64,000 nucleotides of DNA from Cognatishimia coralii (GTDB taxonomy: Bacteria; Pseudomonadota; Alphaproteobacteria; Rhodobacterales; Rhodobacteraceae): positions 62,001 through 126,000 of the forward strand of contig NZ_JBBGAZ010000001.1 in assembly GCF_037478305.1 (NCBI RefSeq), given 5' to 3'. The position numbers were made by a program, and so were the translations under genes. How positions within the stretch are numbered: position 1 is the first letter of the stretch; each line of letters starts with the position of its first letter. Below, piece after piece: positions 34,367-42,995 of this stretch. The notes under the pieces are model-generated. The model searched no databases. It was given only the letters and a program-made list of their open reading frames with translations, and was not told where the DNA came from.

Positions 34367-35420
34367 GACCCATCGCTTCCCGATCAAAGAAATCGCACTT
34401 CAGTCTGGTCTCAGCACGGCGACCATCGACCGGGCCCTCAATGGGCGCGCGCATGTCAGCCCGCAAACGCAGGAGCGCGTGAAGGCGGCGATCTCTGAAC
34501 TAGAGGCGCAGGAACAGCAGTTGTCCGCGCGCGGACGGCGACTCTTTGTCGATATCATCGTCGAGGCGCCCCAGCGGTTCACGACAGAGGTGAGGGCAGC
34601 TTGTGAGGCAGTTCTCACTGAAACCCGCTCTGCGGTGTTTCGACCTCGGTTTCATTTCTTTGAGACCTTGGCGGAGCCTGAGCTGCTGACCCTGCTTCAC
34701 CGGATCGAAAAACGTGGCACGCAAGGGATTTGTATCAAGGCCAGAAACGCGCCCGCGATCCAGACAGAGATCGACCGGTTGGTTACGCGAGGCCTCCCGA
34801 TCTTCACTCTGGTCACCGACATTCTCCCGTCGCAGCGTTTGGGGTATCTCGGCCTGAACAATCTGCGCGCGGGCCAGACCGCCGCCTATTTGATGGCGCG
34901 GTCTTTAGTGGGGCAAACAGGCGTGGTCCTGACCACGCGCAGTCGCGATGAATTCTTTGGCGAGGCAGAACGTCATGACGGGTTCCTAGCCACGCTAGGA
35001 GACTTGCGCCCTGATCTGCGGATCATTGATGTTTCAGGAGGAGGGGGGCTGTTTTCGAACACGCTCGGCCAAATGGCCGATGTAGCCACCACAGAAGAGA
35101 TCCTCGGTGTCTATTCCATGGGCGGTGGCAATCGCGCGATCCTAACAGAACTTTCACGCGGCGCGCGCAGGCGGCCGTTCTTCATTGCGCATGACCTCGA
35201 CAAAGAAAACCTCAGCCTGTTGGACGCAGGGCAGCTGGACTTTGTCCTTTATCACGACTTGGGGCAGGATATGCGTTACCTGTTCCAACGTTTTGCCGCC
35301 GCACATGGGCTAGCACGCGACCACGACGCCCCCTATAGCAGCGACATTCAGGTGGTCACGCCGTTCAATGTCCCGCGCCATGGTCGCGCGTCGACAGAGA
35401 CACGAACCCCGACCCTCTAA
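34365..35420 (+). CDS. LacI-family transcriptional regulator
   Basis: This 351-residue regulator has an N-terminal helix-turn-helix (IKEIALQSGLSTATIDRALNGR, about 6-27, followed by VSPQTQERVKAAISEL) and a periplasmic-binding-protein-like sensor domain (about 60-330; DRLVTRGLPIFTLVTDI, GYLGLNNLRAGQTAAYLMA, GVYSMGGGNRAI). The sensor type is that of sugar-responsive members such as those for rhizopine or inositol. The ATG at 34365 directly precedes the HTH. It lies 92 bases from the divergent PhyH gene. Confidence 0.85.
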   Translation: MTHRFPIKEIALQSGLSTATIDRALNGRAHVSPQTQERVKAAISELEAQEQQLSARGRRLFVDIIVEAPQRFTTEVRAACEAVLTETRSAVFRPRFHFFETLAEPELLTLLHRIEKRGTQGICIKARNAPAIQTEIDRLVTRGLPIFTLVTDILPSQRLGYLGLNNLRAGQTAAYLMARSLVGQTGVVLTTRSRDEFFGEAERHDGFLATLGDLRPDLRIIDVSGGGGLFSNTLGQMADVATTEEILGVYSMGGGNRAILTELSRGARRRPFFIAHDLDKENLSLLDAGQLDFVLYHDLGQDMRYLFQRFAAAHGLARDHDAPYSSDIQVVTPFNVPRHGRASTETRTPTL

Positions 35421-35458
35421 AAATATCTCAATATCGCAGCTATTTCCCCCGAACCCCA

Positions 35459-35486
35459 TTGACTCGGCCCGCTACACCAGTAAAAG
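35459..35486 (+). promoter_or_regulatory. Possible sigma-70 promoter of rpmG
   Basis: TTGACT (35459-35464) and TAAAAG (35481-35486) are spaced by 16 bases, 64 bases upstream of the rpmG start. The -35 element is good and the -10 is poor. Confidence 0.35.
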
Positions 35487-35550
35487 GCGTGCTTCATAGA
35501 GATTTCACGGGCTCCTTGCCGATCAGGGACCTCGTAGTAGGAGAAAAAAA

Positions 35551-35718
35551 ATGGCGAAGCCGACGACAATCAAGATCCGTCTGAACTCGACCGCGGGCAC
35601 AGGCCATTTCTACGTGACCAAAAAGAACGCCCGTACCATGACCGAAAAGATGGTCGTGCGTAAATACGACCCGGTTGTGCGCAAGCATGTCGAGTACAAA
35701 GAAGGCAAGATCAAGTAA
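35551..35718 (+). CDS. rpmG: 50S ribosomal protein L33
   Basis: This 55-residue ribosomal protein reads MAKPTTIKIRLNSTAGTGHF, then YVTKKNARTMTEKMVVRKYD, the standard L33 sequence for alphaproteobacteria. It lacks the CxxC pairs, so it is the zinc-independent (C-) form. GTAGGAGA precedes the start and a strong intrinsic terminator follows, so it is a single-gene unit. Confidence 0.97.
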   Translation: MAKPTTIKIRLNSTAGTGHFYVTKKNARTMTEKMVVRKYDPVVRKHVEYKEGKIK

Positions 35719-35745
35719 GATCAAAGACTTCTTTAAAATGACAGA

Positions 35746-35772
35746 GCCGCGCAGCTAGAGCGCGGCTTTTTC
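35746..35772 (+). terminator. Intrinsic terminator of rpmG
   Basis: A perfect 7-bp stem (GCCGCGC, 35746-35752; GCGCGGC, 35760-35766) with a 7-base loop is followed by TTTTTCTTTT. Confidence 0.9.
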
Positions 35773-35817
35773 TTTTGGGGCCGCGCAAAAATTCCCAAGC
35801 GTTCAGGACCCAGAAAA

Positions 35818-36339
35818 ATGTCCAGATATCACCCCCCTGCAATTATCGCAGAACCCGCATGCCCCTCTGATGCCGCCAGCATCTCGGCCATGATGCAGCG
35901 CTCCTATGGCCAGCTCTTGGCCAAGGACTATTCCGACGACGTGTTGGAATGTGCCCTGCCGATGATGACCAAGGCGCAGCCCGACCTTTTGGCGACCGGC
36001 ACTTATTTCGTCGTGCGCAACGCAAAGCGTGAGGTTGTCGGGGCAGGCGGTTGGACGGATCTTAGCCCAACCCGAGGCCTTGGGGCCTTTGGTGAGGGGC
36101 ATGTGCGTCACGTGGCCGTGGACCCCAGCGCATTGGGGCAGGGTGTCGGCCGTGCTTTGATGGAAGAGGTTTTTCTGTCAGCCCAGAGCTTTGGGATCTC
36201 GTCCCTGCGCTGCAACAGCACGCTGACCGCTGAGCCGTTTTATGCAGCCCTTGGCTTTGAGCGGCTGCATGAGATCGACGTCACCTTTGCGCCGGATGTA
36301 CATTTTCCGGCGGTCGAGATGCGTAAGGTTTTGAATTAA
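35818..36339 (+). CDS. GNAT-family N-acetyltransferase
   Basis: This 173-residue protein has the GNAT fold: acetyl-CoA-binding motif A reads VRHVAVDPSALGQGVGRALM (QxxGxG/A variant), followed by FYAALGFERL in the last strand-helix. It transfers an acetyl group to an amine; the acceptor is unknown. It stands alone between the rpmG terminator and a convergent exported protein gene. The start at 35818 has no strong ribosome binding site. Confidence 0.85.
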   Translation: MSRYHPPAIIAEPACPSDAASISAMMQRSYGQLLAKDYSDDVLECALPMMTKAQPDLLATGTYFVVRNAKREVVGAGGWTDLSPTRGLGAFGEGHVRHVAVDPSALGQGVGRALMEEVFLSAQSFGISSLRCNSTLTAEPFYAALGFERLHEIDVTFAPDVHFPAVEMRKVLN

Positions 36340-36354
36340 GCAGAGAGGCGGGGA

Positions 36355-36807
36355 TCAGCCTTCAACGATGATCGTCGCGTCTTCCATGATCGCGGACTGC
36401 CAGGTCTCGGGGTCGGTCACCGCTTTGAAATTGCCCCGCAACGTGATGCGGATGCTTTCGTCAAAATTGGTGATTGGCTCAGCCAGAGTGACCTGCAGGT
36501 TCGCGCCGTGGTCGCCATTTCCGCACAGTGGGCAGAGGCCCATGTCGGACACCAGGATCAGTTCTTTGATGGTCTCACCAGGCAGCATTGGGAAAGCATA
36601 GCCAGAGATCAGGATATCCTTGCCGCGCTCTTCCATTTTCTCAGGGAAGGTCTTTTGCACCTCATAGGTGGTCTCGGTGACGATCTCTTTGATCTTGATC
36701 TCTTCCAAGAGCTGCCACGCGTCAGTCGTTTCGGCCTGCGCAAATGTTGCGGTGGTGCCTACGGCTGTGCCCATCGCGGCGAAAAGAGCGAATTTGCTGG
36801 TTTGCAT
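36355..36807 (-). CDS. Exported protein with a CPLCG motif, function unknown
   Basis: This 150-residue secreted protein has a signal peptide (about 1-25, ending FAQA-E). The mature domain contains DILISGYAFPMLPGETIKEL, then LVSDMGLCPLCGNGDHG and VTLAEPITNFDESIRITLRG. This pattern resembles the DUF3299 type of small periplasmic beta-barrel-like proteins (ISGYxxP followed by a cysteine-containing loop), but I am not certain of the family. The CxxC pair could bind a metal or be redox active. It is monocistronic. Confidence 0.6.
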   Translation of the reverse strand: MQTSKFALFAAMGTAVGTTATFAQAETTDAWQLLEEIKIKEIVTETTYEVQKTFPEKMEERGKDILISGYAFPMLPGETIKELILVSDMGLCPLCGNGDHGANLQVTLAEPITNFDESIRITLRGNFKAVTDPETWQSAIMEDATIIVEG

Positions 36808-36911
36808 TGGTCGTCCCTGTTGTCGTCCCTGAGGCGTAGAATGCCTATAAATGCCAAGTTTGTTAATAGTTTATTTGCCAAGTTGCGGATTTTTGCCATC
36901 ACAAAAAAGTA

Positions 36912-36935
36912 AGGGCCGGAACAATGTCCGGCCCT
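36912..36935 (-). terminator. Intrinsic terminator of the BI-1 gene
   Basis: A 9-bp stem (AGGGCCGGA / TCCGGCCCT, 36912-36920 and 36927-36935) with a 6-base loop. On the minus strand it is followed by TACTTTTTTG. It lies 25 bases past the BI-1 stop. Confidence 0.85.
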
Positions 36936-36960
36936 TCTGTATCACTGTTTCCAAAACTGC

Positions 36961-37698
36961 TTACTCGCGGTTGCCCAGCAACTGCAGCAGGAACATGAAC
37001 ATGTTGATGAAATCAAGGTAGAGGCTCAGCGCGCCCATGATGGCGGCTTTGCCCAGCCATTCCTCATCCATCGCATGCGCATGGGCAAGGTAGGTGTTCT
37101 TGATGTTCTGCGTGTCATAAGCGGTCAGGCCTGCAAAGATCAGAACGCCCAGAACCGAGATCGCCAGGCTCATAACGCCGGACCCAAGGAAGATGTTCAC
37201 AATGGATGCGACCAGAATACCGATCACGCCCATGATCAGGAAAGAGCCCCAACCAGAGATGTCACGCTTGGTGGTATAGCCCCAGAGCGACAGACCCGCG
37301 AAGGCGATCGATGTCACGAGGAAGACCTGCGCGATGGAAAACCCTGTAAAGGCTACGAAAATCCACGCCAAAGACAGACCCATGAGGGACGCAAAGACGT
37401 AAAAGAACGTCTGCGCGCCAGCGGCGGACAGGCGGTTGATCGCGGCGCCAAACAGGAACACCATGCCCAGAGGGGCAAACATAATGATCCAGCCAAGGAT
37501 GTTTGGCTGAAGCGTTGCAGGATCGCGGAACACGCTCAGCAGAGCAGGGCTTGTGCCCACGGCCCAAGCCACAGCGAAGGTCAGCAACATGCCGATCGAC
37601 ATGGTGCCATACACTTTGTTCATATGGGTGCGAAGACCCGCATCAATCTCGGCAGCGCGGGCACCGGCCACACCACGGATTGCATCATACTCAGCCAT
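36961..37698 (-). CDS. Bax inhibitor-1/YccA-family membrane protein
   Basis: This 245-residue protein has seven predicted transmembrane helices. The family features are visible: GLRTHMNKVYGTMSIGML near the N-terminus, TFFYVFASLMGLSLAWI, LSLWGYTTKRDISGWGSFL and the C-terminal YDTQNIKNTY. Members are calcium- and pH-sensitive leak channels or FtsH-interacting proteins. The ATG at 37698 is chosen because GGAGGC lies five bases before it; an ATG four codons upstream lacks a site. A strong terminator follows. Confidence 0.9.
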   Translation of the reverse strand: MAEYDAIRGVAGARAAEIDAGLRTHMNKVYGTMSIGMLLTFAVAWAVGTSPALLSVFRDPATLQPNILGWIIMFAPLGMVFLFGAAINRLSAAGAQTFFYVFASLMGLSLAWIFVAFTGFSIAQVFLVTSIAFAGLSLWGYTTKRDISGWGSFLIMGVIGILVASIVNIFLGSGVMSLAISVLGVLIFAGLTAYDTQNIKNTYLAHAHAMDEEWLGKAAIMGALSLYLDFINMFMFLLQLLGNRE

Positions 37699-37820
37699 TA
37701 AAGCCTCCAAGTTTATCTGAGTGGGCCCCTAACAAAGGGTCAGAGGCCGTCACAGCAGAATATTGGTCACTTGGCGCTGATTTTCAAGAATTTCCCGCGC
37801 AAAATCGGCGGGAATTCGCA

Positions 37821-38030
37821 TCATTTGTACCAGAAACTCGGCGCGTCCCAGAGCGGGCGCATAGCTTCACGATGCGCCTCGGCCTGAGTGACGCCGATGT
37901 CCTCAAGCTGGGATGGGGTCAGCTGCGCCAAATCCTTGCGTTGTTTCGCGAGGTTCAGGTGGCGCGTGAACGCGGTTTTGGAAATGCGGCCAAAACCCGA
38001 GAAACGAGACAGAGTTGCGAGAAGAGTCAT
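37821..38030 (-). CDS. DUF1127 (YjiS-like) small protein
   Basis: This 69-residue basic protein has a C-terminal DUF1127 motif: LAKQRKDLAQLTPSQLEDIG (about 27-46), followed by VTQAEAHREAMRPLW. Short arginine-rich DUF1127 proteins in alphaproteobacteria have been tied to RNA binding and phosphate or C1 metabolism. It is divergent from a LysR regulator, with a LysR-type box in the 126-bp interval, so it is a plausible target of that regulator. Confidence 0.85.
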   Translation of the reverse strand: MTLLATLSRFSGFGRISKTAFTRHLNLAKQRKDLAQLTPSQLEDIGVTQAEAHREAMRPLWDAPSFWYK

Positions 38031-38071
38031 AGTCAGATCCTTTCTTGTTCCTGATGTAGGTTTGGGTATTC

Positions 38072-38086
38072 ATCAAATGTGTTGAT
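38072..38086. promoter_or_regulatory. LysR-type box between the DUF1127 gene and the LysR gene
   Basis: ATCAA-ATGTG-TTGAT is a perfect 5-bp inverted repeat and fits the LysR consensus ATC-N9-GAT (T-N11-A at 38073/38085). A second dyad GTGAT-AC-ATCAC lies at 38132-38143, just upstream of the regulator's start. The pair resembles recognition and activation sites of a divergent LysR promoter. Confidence 0.5.
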
Positions 38087-38156
38087 ATATATGGCGGAGT
38101 GTGGTGTATTTTGAAAACGAATGTTTGTTGAGTGATACATCACAAGGATTGATGAT

Positions 38157-39044
38157 ATGAGGAACCTGGATATTACGACCCTGCGCAGTTTCGTCGCTGT
38201 GGCTGACTTGGGCGGTGTGACCAAAGCCGCGGGGTTTCTCAATCTGACGCAATCAGCCGTTTCCATGCAGTTAAAGCGGCTGGAAGAGATGATGGGGATC
38301 GACTTTCTGGACCGTTCGGGCAGGGGGATCGCTCTGACTCCCGCCGGAGAGCAATTGCTTGGCTATGCCCGCCGTATGATTGCGCTGAACGATGAGATCG
38401 TGCGTCGTCTGGCGGATGAGGAATATGAGGGAGAGATCTCGATCGGCGTCCCGCACGACATCATTTACCCGGCGATTCCGGCGGTTCTGAAACAACTTCG
38501 TTCGGCCTATCCGCGCATTCAGGTCAATATGGTCTCGAGCAATACAAGCGAGCTGATCCCTCAGTTTCAAAAGGGAGAGTTTGACCTGATCCTCACAACA
38601 GAACCCACCCGAGGCGGAGAGCAACTCTGCAGCCTGCCGCTGACCTGGATGGGTGCCAAAGGCGGCGCGACCTGGCGGCGTCGTCCGCTGCGCATTGCGG
38701 GTGGGCGCATTTGTTCATTCCGGCCTCGCATGCTCGCGGCACTGGAAGAGGCGGGGATTGAGTGGGAGAATGCAGTCGATACCGCGTCTGATCGCACCGT
38801 CGAAGTCACCGTGGCCGCCGATATGGCCGTCTGCGTGATGATTGAGGGCACCGAGCCGCCGCATCTGGAAATCATCGACCACGGCGGCGCATTGCCTGAG
38901 GTCGGGACGCAGTTCATCAATATGTATGGGGCCGAACCGAGCAAAGGCGAAGTGATCAACCATTTTGCAGATCTCTTGCGGCAAGGTTTTGGGGCGTTCC
39001 AGCATCGCAACGACCCCAATATTGCTCAACGACGGATCGGTTAA
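38157..39044 (+). CDS. LysR-family transcriptional regulator
   Basis: This 295-residue regulator has an N-terminal winged HTH (LDITTLRSFVAVADLGGVTKAAG, then LNLTQSAVSMQLKRLEE, about 4-44) and a C-terminal effector-binding domain (about 93-285). It is divergent from the DUF1127 gene, with a LysR-type box between them. The 3' end overlaps the convergent quinone oxidoreductase gene by four bases. The effector cannot be inferred. Confidence 0.88.
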   Translation: MRNLDITTLRSFVAVADLGGVTKAAGFLNLTQSAVSMQLKRLEEMMGIDFLDRSGRGIALTPAGEQLLGYARRMIALNDEIVRRLADEEYEGEISIGVPHDIIYPAIPAVLKQLRSAYPRIQVNMVSSNTSELIPQFQKGEFDLILTTEPTRGGEQLCSLPLTWMGAKGGATWRRRPLRIAGGRICSFRPRMLAALEEAGIEWENAVDTASDRTVEVTVAADMAVCVMIEGTEPPHLEIIDHGGALPEVGTQFINMYGAEPSKGEVINHFADLLRQGFGAFQHRNDPNIAQRRIG

Positions 39045-40003
39045 TCCATCGTCACCACGACTTTACCGGTGGACTTGCGCGCTTTGAGCGTTGCGAGCGC
39101 CTCGGCCGTGTCCTCCAGCGGGAAGCGGTGGCTGATGTGCGGTTTGAGTTTGCCTTGGCTATACCAGTCAAACAGGTCACGCAGGCTGTCTGTGACCACT
39201 TCGGGCTTGAATTTGAGATACGCGCCCCAATAGACCCCGAGGATTGTCAGGTTTTTAACCATCACGTGATTGGCCGGGATCTGAGGCACTTCGCCGCCCG
39301 CAAACCCAATCGGGATCAGCCGCGCATCAGGCTTGCAGGCGCGAAAGGCGGCTTTCCAAAGGTCGCCGCCAATCGGGTCATACACCACGTCTGCACCGCC
39401 AAGAGCGAGGACTTCTTCGCGCAAGTCCTGCGTGTCTGAGTCTATCAGTTGGTCGGCCCCGGCCTTCCGTGCAATCTCGAGTTTCTCGGCCCCACGCGCA
39501 CATGCGATGACCCGAGCGCCCATCAGTTTTCCAACCTCAATGGCCGTCAAGCCAACGCCACCCGCAGCCCCCAAAACCAAGAGCGTTTCGCCAGGTTGCA
39601 TTTTCGCGCGATAGTTGAGTGCGACATGACTGGTGCCATAGGCCACCTGAAAGGCAGCGGCCTCTTCAAAACTCATGTTGTCAGGAATGACCACCATTCT
39701 GTTCGCATCGAAGCAGCCATATTCCGCGAATCCCCCTTGGCCTCCAAATACGGCCACCCGGGCACCTATAGTGGGTCTATCGGTCTCTGGCCCCAAATCA
39801 TCGACAACTCCCGATATTTCCAGACCGCCCACAAAGGGCAGTTCAGGTGTGTCCTGGTAGGTTCCCTTCTGCATTAGAATGTCTGCAAAATTCAGAGCGC
39901 AGGCTTTGATTTTAATGCGCACTTCGCCTTTCGAGGGAATCGGCATTTGGATGTTTTGCAATTTCGCAGGAGAGTCGAAGGCTTCTGTCAGGAAAGCACG
40001 CAT
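39041..40003 (-). CDS. Quinone oxidoreductase-like MDR-family enzyme
   Basis: This 320-residue NAD(P)H-dependent reductase is of the zinc-free medium-chain dehydrogenase (quinone oxidoreductase/YhdH) type. It has the N-terminal GroES-like domain (EVRIKIKACALNFADILMQKGTYQ read in parts) and the Rossmann motif LVLGAAGGVGLTAIEVGKLMGA. No structural or catalytic zinc cysteines are present. It is convergent with the LysR gene with a 4-base overlap. The substrate is unknown. Confidence 0.85.
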   Translation of the reverse strand: MRAFLTEAFDSPAKLQNIQMPIPSKGEVRIKIKACALNFADILMQKGTYQDTPELPFVGGLEISGVVDDLGPETDRPTIGARVAVFGGQGGFAEYGCFDANRMVVIPDNMSFEEAAAFQVAYGTSHVALNYRAKMQPGETLLVLGAAGGVGLTAIEVGKLMGARVIACARGAEKLEIARKAGADQLIDSDTQDLREEVLALGGADVVYDPIGGDLWKAAFRACKPDARLIPIGFAGGEVPQIPANHVMVKNLTILGVYWGAYLKFKPEVVTDSLRDLFDWYSQGKLKPHISHRFPLEDTAEALATLKARKSTGKVVVTMD

Positions 40004-40307
40004 GATTTTTTACCGTAGTTTAACGTTTCTGCCGCACAAGAGCAGGATATCTAAGTGGTTACAAATCGCCTTAATGTCTGACAATCAACAGTTTTCGAAT
40101 GAGTTGCAACCTATGGTAAAGTCCAAATTTAGAATTTCTCAAAAAACTTGATAACGAAATTGTTCATGGTATTGTGTGCTGGTCGCTGTAGGGATGCGTA
40201 GTGACACACTATTGTCGTAACCAGTATGGGAGCTGGCCGACGCCTTCGATCACGAGATGTGGGTTTTCGTGGTTGGATGAAATGGTTTGTAATAAGGAGC
40301 CTTTAGT
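40004..40307. other. 304-bp intergenic region before the XRE regulator
   Basis: I see no gene. It is AT-richer than its surroundings at about 40050-40160. The only structured motif is a short dyad TAGTG-ACA-CACTA (40199-40211), about 97 bp before the XRE start, which could be an operator for that regulator. AATAAGGAGCC at 40290-40300 is the ribosome binding site of the regulator gene. Confidence 0.4.
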
Positions 40308-40673
40308 ATGACGCACCCCGTTGACGTCCACGTTGGCAAACGTATCCGGCACCGCCGGTGGTTAATTGGTATGACGCAACAGCAGCTGGCCGAACAGGTT
40401 GGCATCAAATTCCAGCAAATCCAAAAGTATGAGACCGGCGCAAACCGCGTAAGTGCGTCTCGGCTTTGGGATATTGCTGAAGCGCTGGATATCCCGGTTA
40501 GTTTCTTCTTTGAAGGCATCAGCGACAGTCAACTGTCGGATGGTGTGGATGCACCATCGGATCTGATGGGTGACAAAGAGGCTCTGGATTTGGTGCGCTC
40601 GTATTATTCCAACCCGGAAAACCAACGCCGTCGTTTGTTCGAATTGGCAAGGGTCCTGAGCGACGTCGCTTGA
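40308..40673 (+). CDS. XRE-family HTH regulator
   Basis: This 121-residue single-domain regulator has the Cro/C1 helix-turn-helix MTQQQLAEQVGIKFQQIQKY (about 22-41), followed by ETGANRVSASRLWDIAEALD. An acidic linker leads to a short C-terminal helix (LDLVRSYYSNPENQRRRLFE). This layout is common in alphaproteobacteria, where such small regulators are chromosomal and not phage-derived. It has a good ribosome binding site and stands 52 bases upstream of hisN on the same strand. Confidence 0.85.
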   Translation: MTHPVDVHVGKRIRHRRWLIGMTQQQLAEQVGIKFQQIQKYETGANRVSASRLWDIAEALDIPVSFFFEGISDSQLSDGVDAPSDLMGDKEALDLVRSYYSNPENQRRRLFELARVLSDVA

Positions 40674-40725
40674 GATTTTGTCTGCCCTGCGTTAGGCGAA
40701 GCCGTGCAGGGCAGAGGATACATCA

Positions 40726-41523
40726 ATGCGGAAAGACCTTAATGGCACCGAGCTACTCGATATCGCGTCACGCCTAGCGGACGCGGCAGGACAGGCAATC
40801 CTTCCATACTTTCGCGGTGATGCGCTTTCCACCTCTAACAAGTTGGAAGGTGGGTTCGACCCTGTGACGGTCGCCGATCGCGCAGCCGAGCGCGCCATGC
40901 GGGATGTGCTGGACGAATTGCGTCCCGACGACGGTATTTTGGGCGAGGAATATGGCACCAAAGCGGGCACTTCGGGCCTGACCTGGGTGCTTGATCCCAT
41001 TGACGGCACGCGCGGATTTATCAGCGGGACCCCGACATGGGGCACTCTGATCGCTGTGTCGGACGACAAGGGTCCGATGATGGGCGTGATCGATCAGCCC
41101 TATATCGGCGAACGCTTTATCGGAGGTTTCGGCACAGCGCGGGTCGATGGTCCGCATGGGTCTCGTGATCTGGGAACCAAGACGACAACCGCTCTGAGGG
41201 ATGCGATCTTGTTCACGACCTTTCCCGAAGTCGGCTCGCAAGAAGAACGCTCTGGCTTTGAAACGGTGGCCGAACAGGTCAAGCTGACCCGTTTTGGAAT
41301 GGATTGCTACGCCTATGGTCTTTTGGCGGCGGGGCAGGTGGATCTGGTGATCGAAGCCGGTCTGCAACCCTATGATATCCAAGCGCCAATCGCAGTGATC
41401 GAAGCGGCTGGTGGCATCGTCACCGACTGGCAGGGCGGTCCGGCCCACAACGGCGGACGGTGTTTGGCTGCTGCGAATACGACGCTGCATGCCGAGGCGC
41501 TCAAATTCTTGTCCCGCGTGTAG
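40726..41523 (+). CDS. hisN: Histidinol-phosphatase, inositol monophosphatase family
   Basis: This 265-residue magnesium-dependent phosphatase has the inositol-monophosphatase signatures: GEEYG (first metal ligand), WVLDPIDGTRGFISG and, near the C-terminus, GLQPYDIQAPIAVIEAAGG. The GLQPYDIQAP form is typical of HisN-type histidinol-phosphatase rather than SuhB. It would catalyse the penultimate reactions of histidine synthesis (histidinol-phosphate to histidinol). No other his genes are nearby. Confidence 0.82.
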   Translation: MRKDLNGTELLDIASRLADAAGQAILPYFRGDALSTSNKLEGGFDPVTVADRAAERAMRDVLDELRPDDGILGEEYGTKAGTSGLTWVLDPIDGTRGFISGTPTWGTLIAVSDDKGPMMGVIDQPYIGERFIGGFGTARVDGPHGSRDLGTKTTTALRDAILFTTFPEVGSQEERSGFETVAEQVKLTRFGMDCYAYGLLAAGQVDLVIEAGLQPYDIQAPIAVIEAAGGIVTDWQGGPAHNGGRCLAAANTTLHAEALKFLSRV

Positions 41524-41656
41524 AAAGAGCTTCAATAAAACCTTAGCTTGCAAATCTGTCCAGATCTTCTAGACTGGCCTCACGCCGAGTAGTTTGCCCG
41601 TATTCCGTCGGCGGTTGTCTCACATCTATGAAACGGGCCTTAAGGATGTGGGATAA

Positions 41657-42991
41657 ATGCGTGATACTTTGATCAAAAATGCGGCCTTTATTGCGACGAT
41701 GGATGATGCATCGCGTGAGTTGCGCGACGTGGATATTCTTGTTTCAGGTGGGGTGATTGCCGAGATCGGCGCGGGGTTGACGGCAGATGCCGAAATCATT
41801 GATGCCAAAGGGTTTTTGGTGACCCCTGGCCTGGTCAACACGCACCATCACCTGTTTCAAACCCTGACTCGCGCGGTGCCGGGCGCGCAGGATTCGCTGC
41901 TGTTTGGCTGGCTGCAACGACTCTATCCGATCTGGTCAGGGCTGACGCCTGAGGACATGTACCTCTCGGCGCAAATTGGCCTCGCCGAACTGGCACTTAG
42001 CGGCTGCAGCACAGTGGCAGATCACATGTATCTCTTCCCGAATGGGTCTCGGCTTGACGACACCATTGCCGCGGCTGCGGATATGGGGATGCGCTTCCAC
42101 CCGACGCGGGGCTCTATGAGCATCGGTGTTTCGGATGGAGGCCTGCCGCCTGATTCACTTGTAGAACGCGAAGCGGACATTCTTGAAGACAGCATTCGCC
42201 TGATTGACCAGTTCCACGACGCCTCTGAGGGCAGCATGTGCCGCGTGTCGCTTGCGCCGTGTTCGCCCTTTTCTGTAAGCCAAGACCTGATGCGCGACAG
42301 CGCGCTTTTGGCTCGCGACAAGCGCGTGATGCTGCATACGCATTTGGCTGAGAACAACGAAGACATCCGCTATTCACTGGAAAAATTCGGCTGTCGTCCA
42401 GGCCAATATGCCGAGGATTTGGGCTGGGTTGGCGATGACGTCTGGTTCGCCCATGCGGTGAAACTGGACGCGCAAGAGATTGATCTCTTTGCCAAACATC
42501 AGACCGGCGTCGCGCATTGCCCTTGTTCCAATTGCCGCCTCGGGTCCGGCATCGCGCCCATCCGCGAGATGCGGGACGCAGGCGTGCCGGTTGGTCTCGG
42601 CGTAGATGGATCGGCCAGCAATGACAGCGGCAATCTGATGGCCGAAGCCCGTCAAGCGATGCTCATGCAACGTGTGTCCAAGGGCGCGGATGCCATGTCC
42701 GCCCGCGAGGCTCTGCATATTGCGACGCGGGGCGGGGCCGAGGTTCTTGGACGGGATGACTGCGGTCAGATCGCCGTCGGTAAACGTGCGGATATTGCCA
42801 TGTGGGACATCACCTCCATTGAAATGGCCGGCAGTTGGGACCCGATTGCGGTTTTGCTCGCGGGGCCTCAGAAAGTGCACAATCTCTTGGTAGAAGGCCG
42901 TCAGATCGTGCGTGACGGAATTTTAACAACCGTTGACCTTCCGTTAGCAATTGAACGTCAGAATAACAGAGTGGGGGCCTTGCAGGAGTAA
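41657..42991 (+). CDS. 8-oxoguanine deaminase-type amidohydrolase
   Basis: This 444-residue amidohydrolase is related to chlorohydrolases and cytosine deaminases. Metal ligands are in VNTHHHLFQTLTRA, HTHLAEN, WFAHAVKL and GLGVDGSASNDSG. The stretch LLFGWLQRLYPIWSGLTPED and the CSNCRLGSG motif fit 8-oxoguanine deaminase, which converts 8-oxoguanine to urate. Its stop is 4 bases before a CAP-domain gene, with guanine deaminase just beyond on the other strand, which supports purine catabolism. Related TrzA-type deaminases cannot be excluded. Confidence 0.8.
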   Translation: MRDTLIKNAAFIATMDDASRELRDVDILVSGGVIAEIGAGLTADAEIIDAKGFLVTPGLVNTHHHLFQTLTRAVPGAQDSLLFGWLQRLYPIWSGLTPEDMYLSAQIGLAELALSGCSTVADHMYLFPNGSRLDDTIAAAADMGMRFHPTRGSMSIGVSDGGLPPDSLVEREADILEDSIRLIDQFHDASEGSMCRVSLAPCSPFSVSQDLMRDSALLARDKRVMLHTHLAENNEDIRYSLEKFGCRPGQYAEDLGWVGDDVWFAHAVKLDAQEIDLFAKHQTGVAHCPCSNCRLGSGIAPIREMRDAGVPVGLGVDGSASNDSGNLMAEARQAMLMQRVSKGADAMSAREALHIATRGGAEVLGRDDCGQIAVGKRADIAMWDITSIEMAGSWDPIAVLLAGPQKVHNLLVEGRQIVRDGILTTVDLPLAIERQNNRVGALQE

Positions 42992-42995
42992 CATC

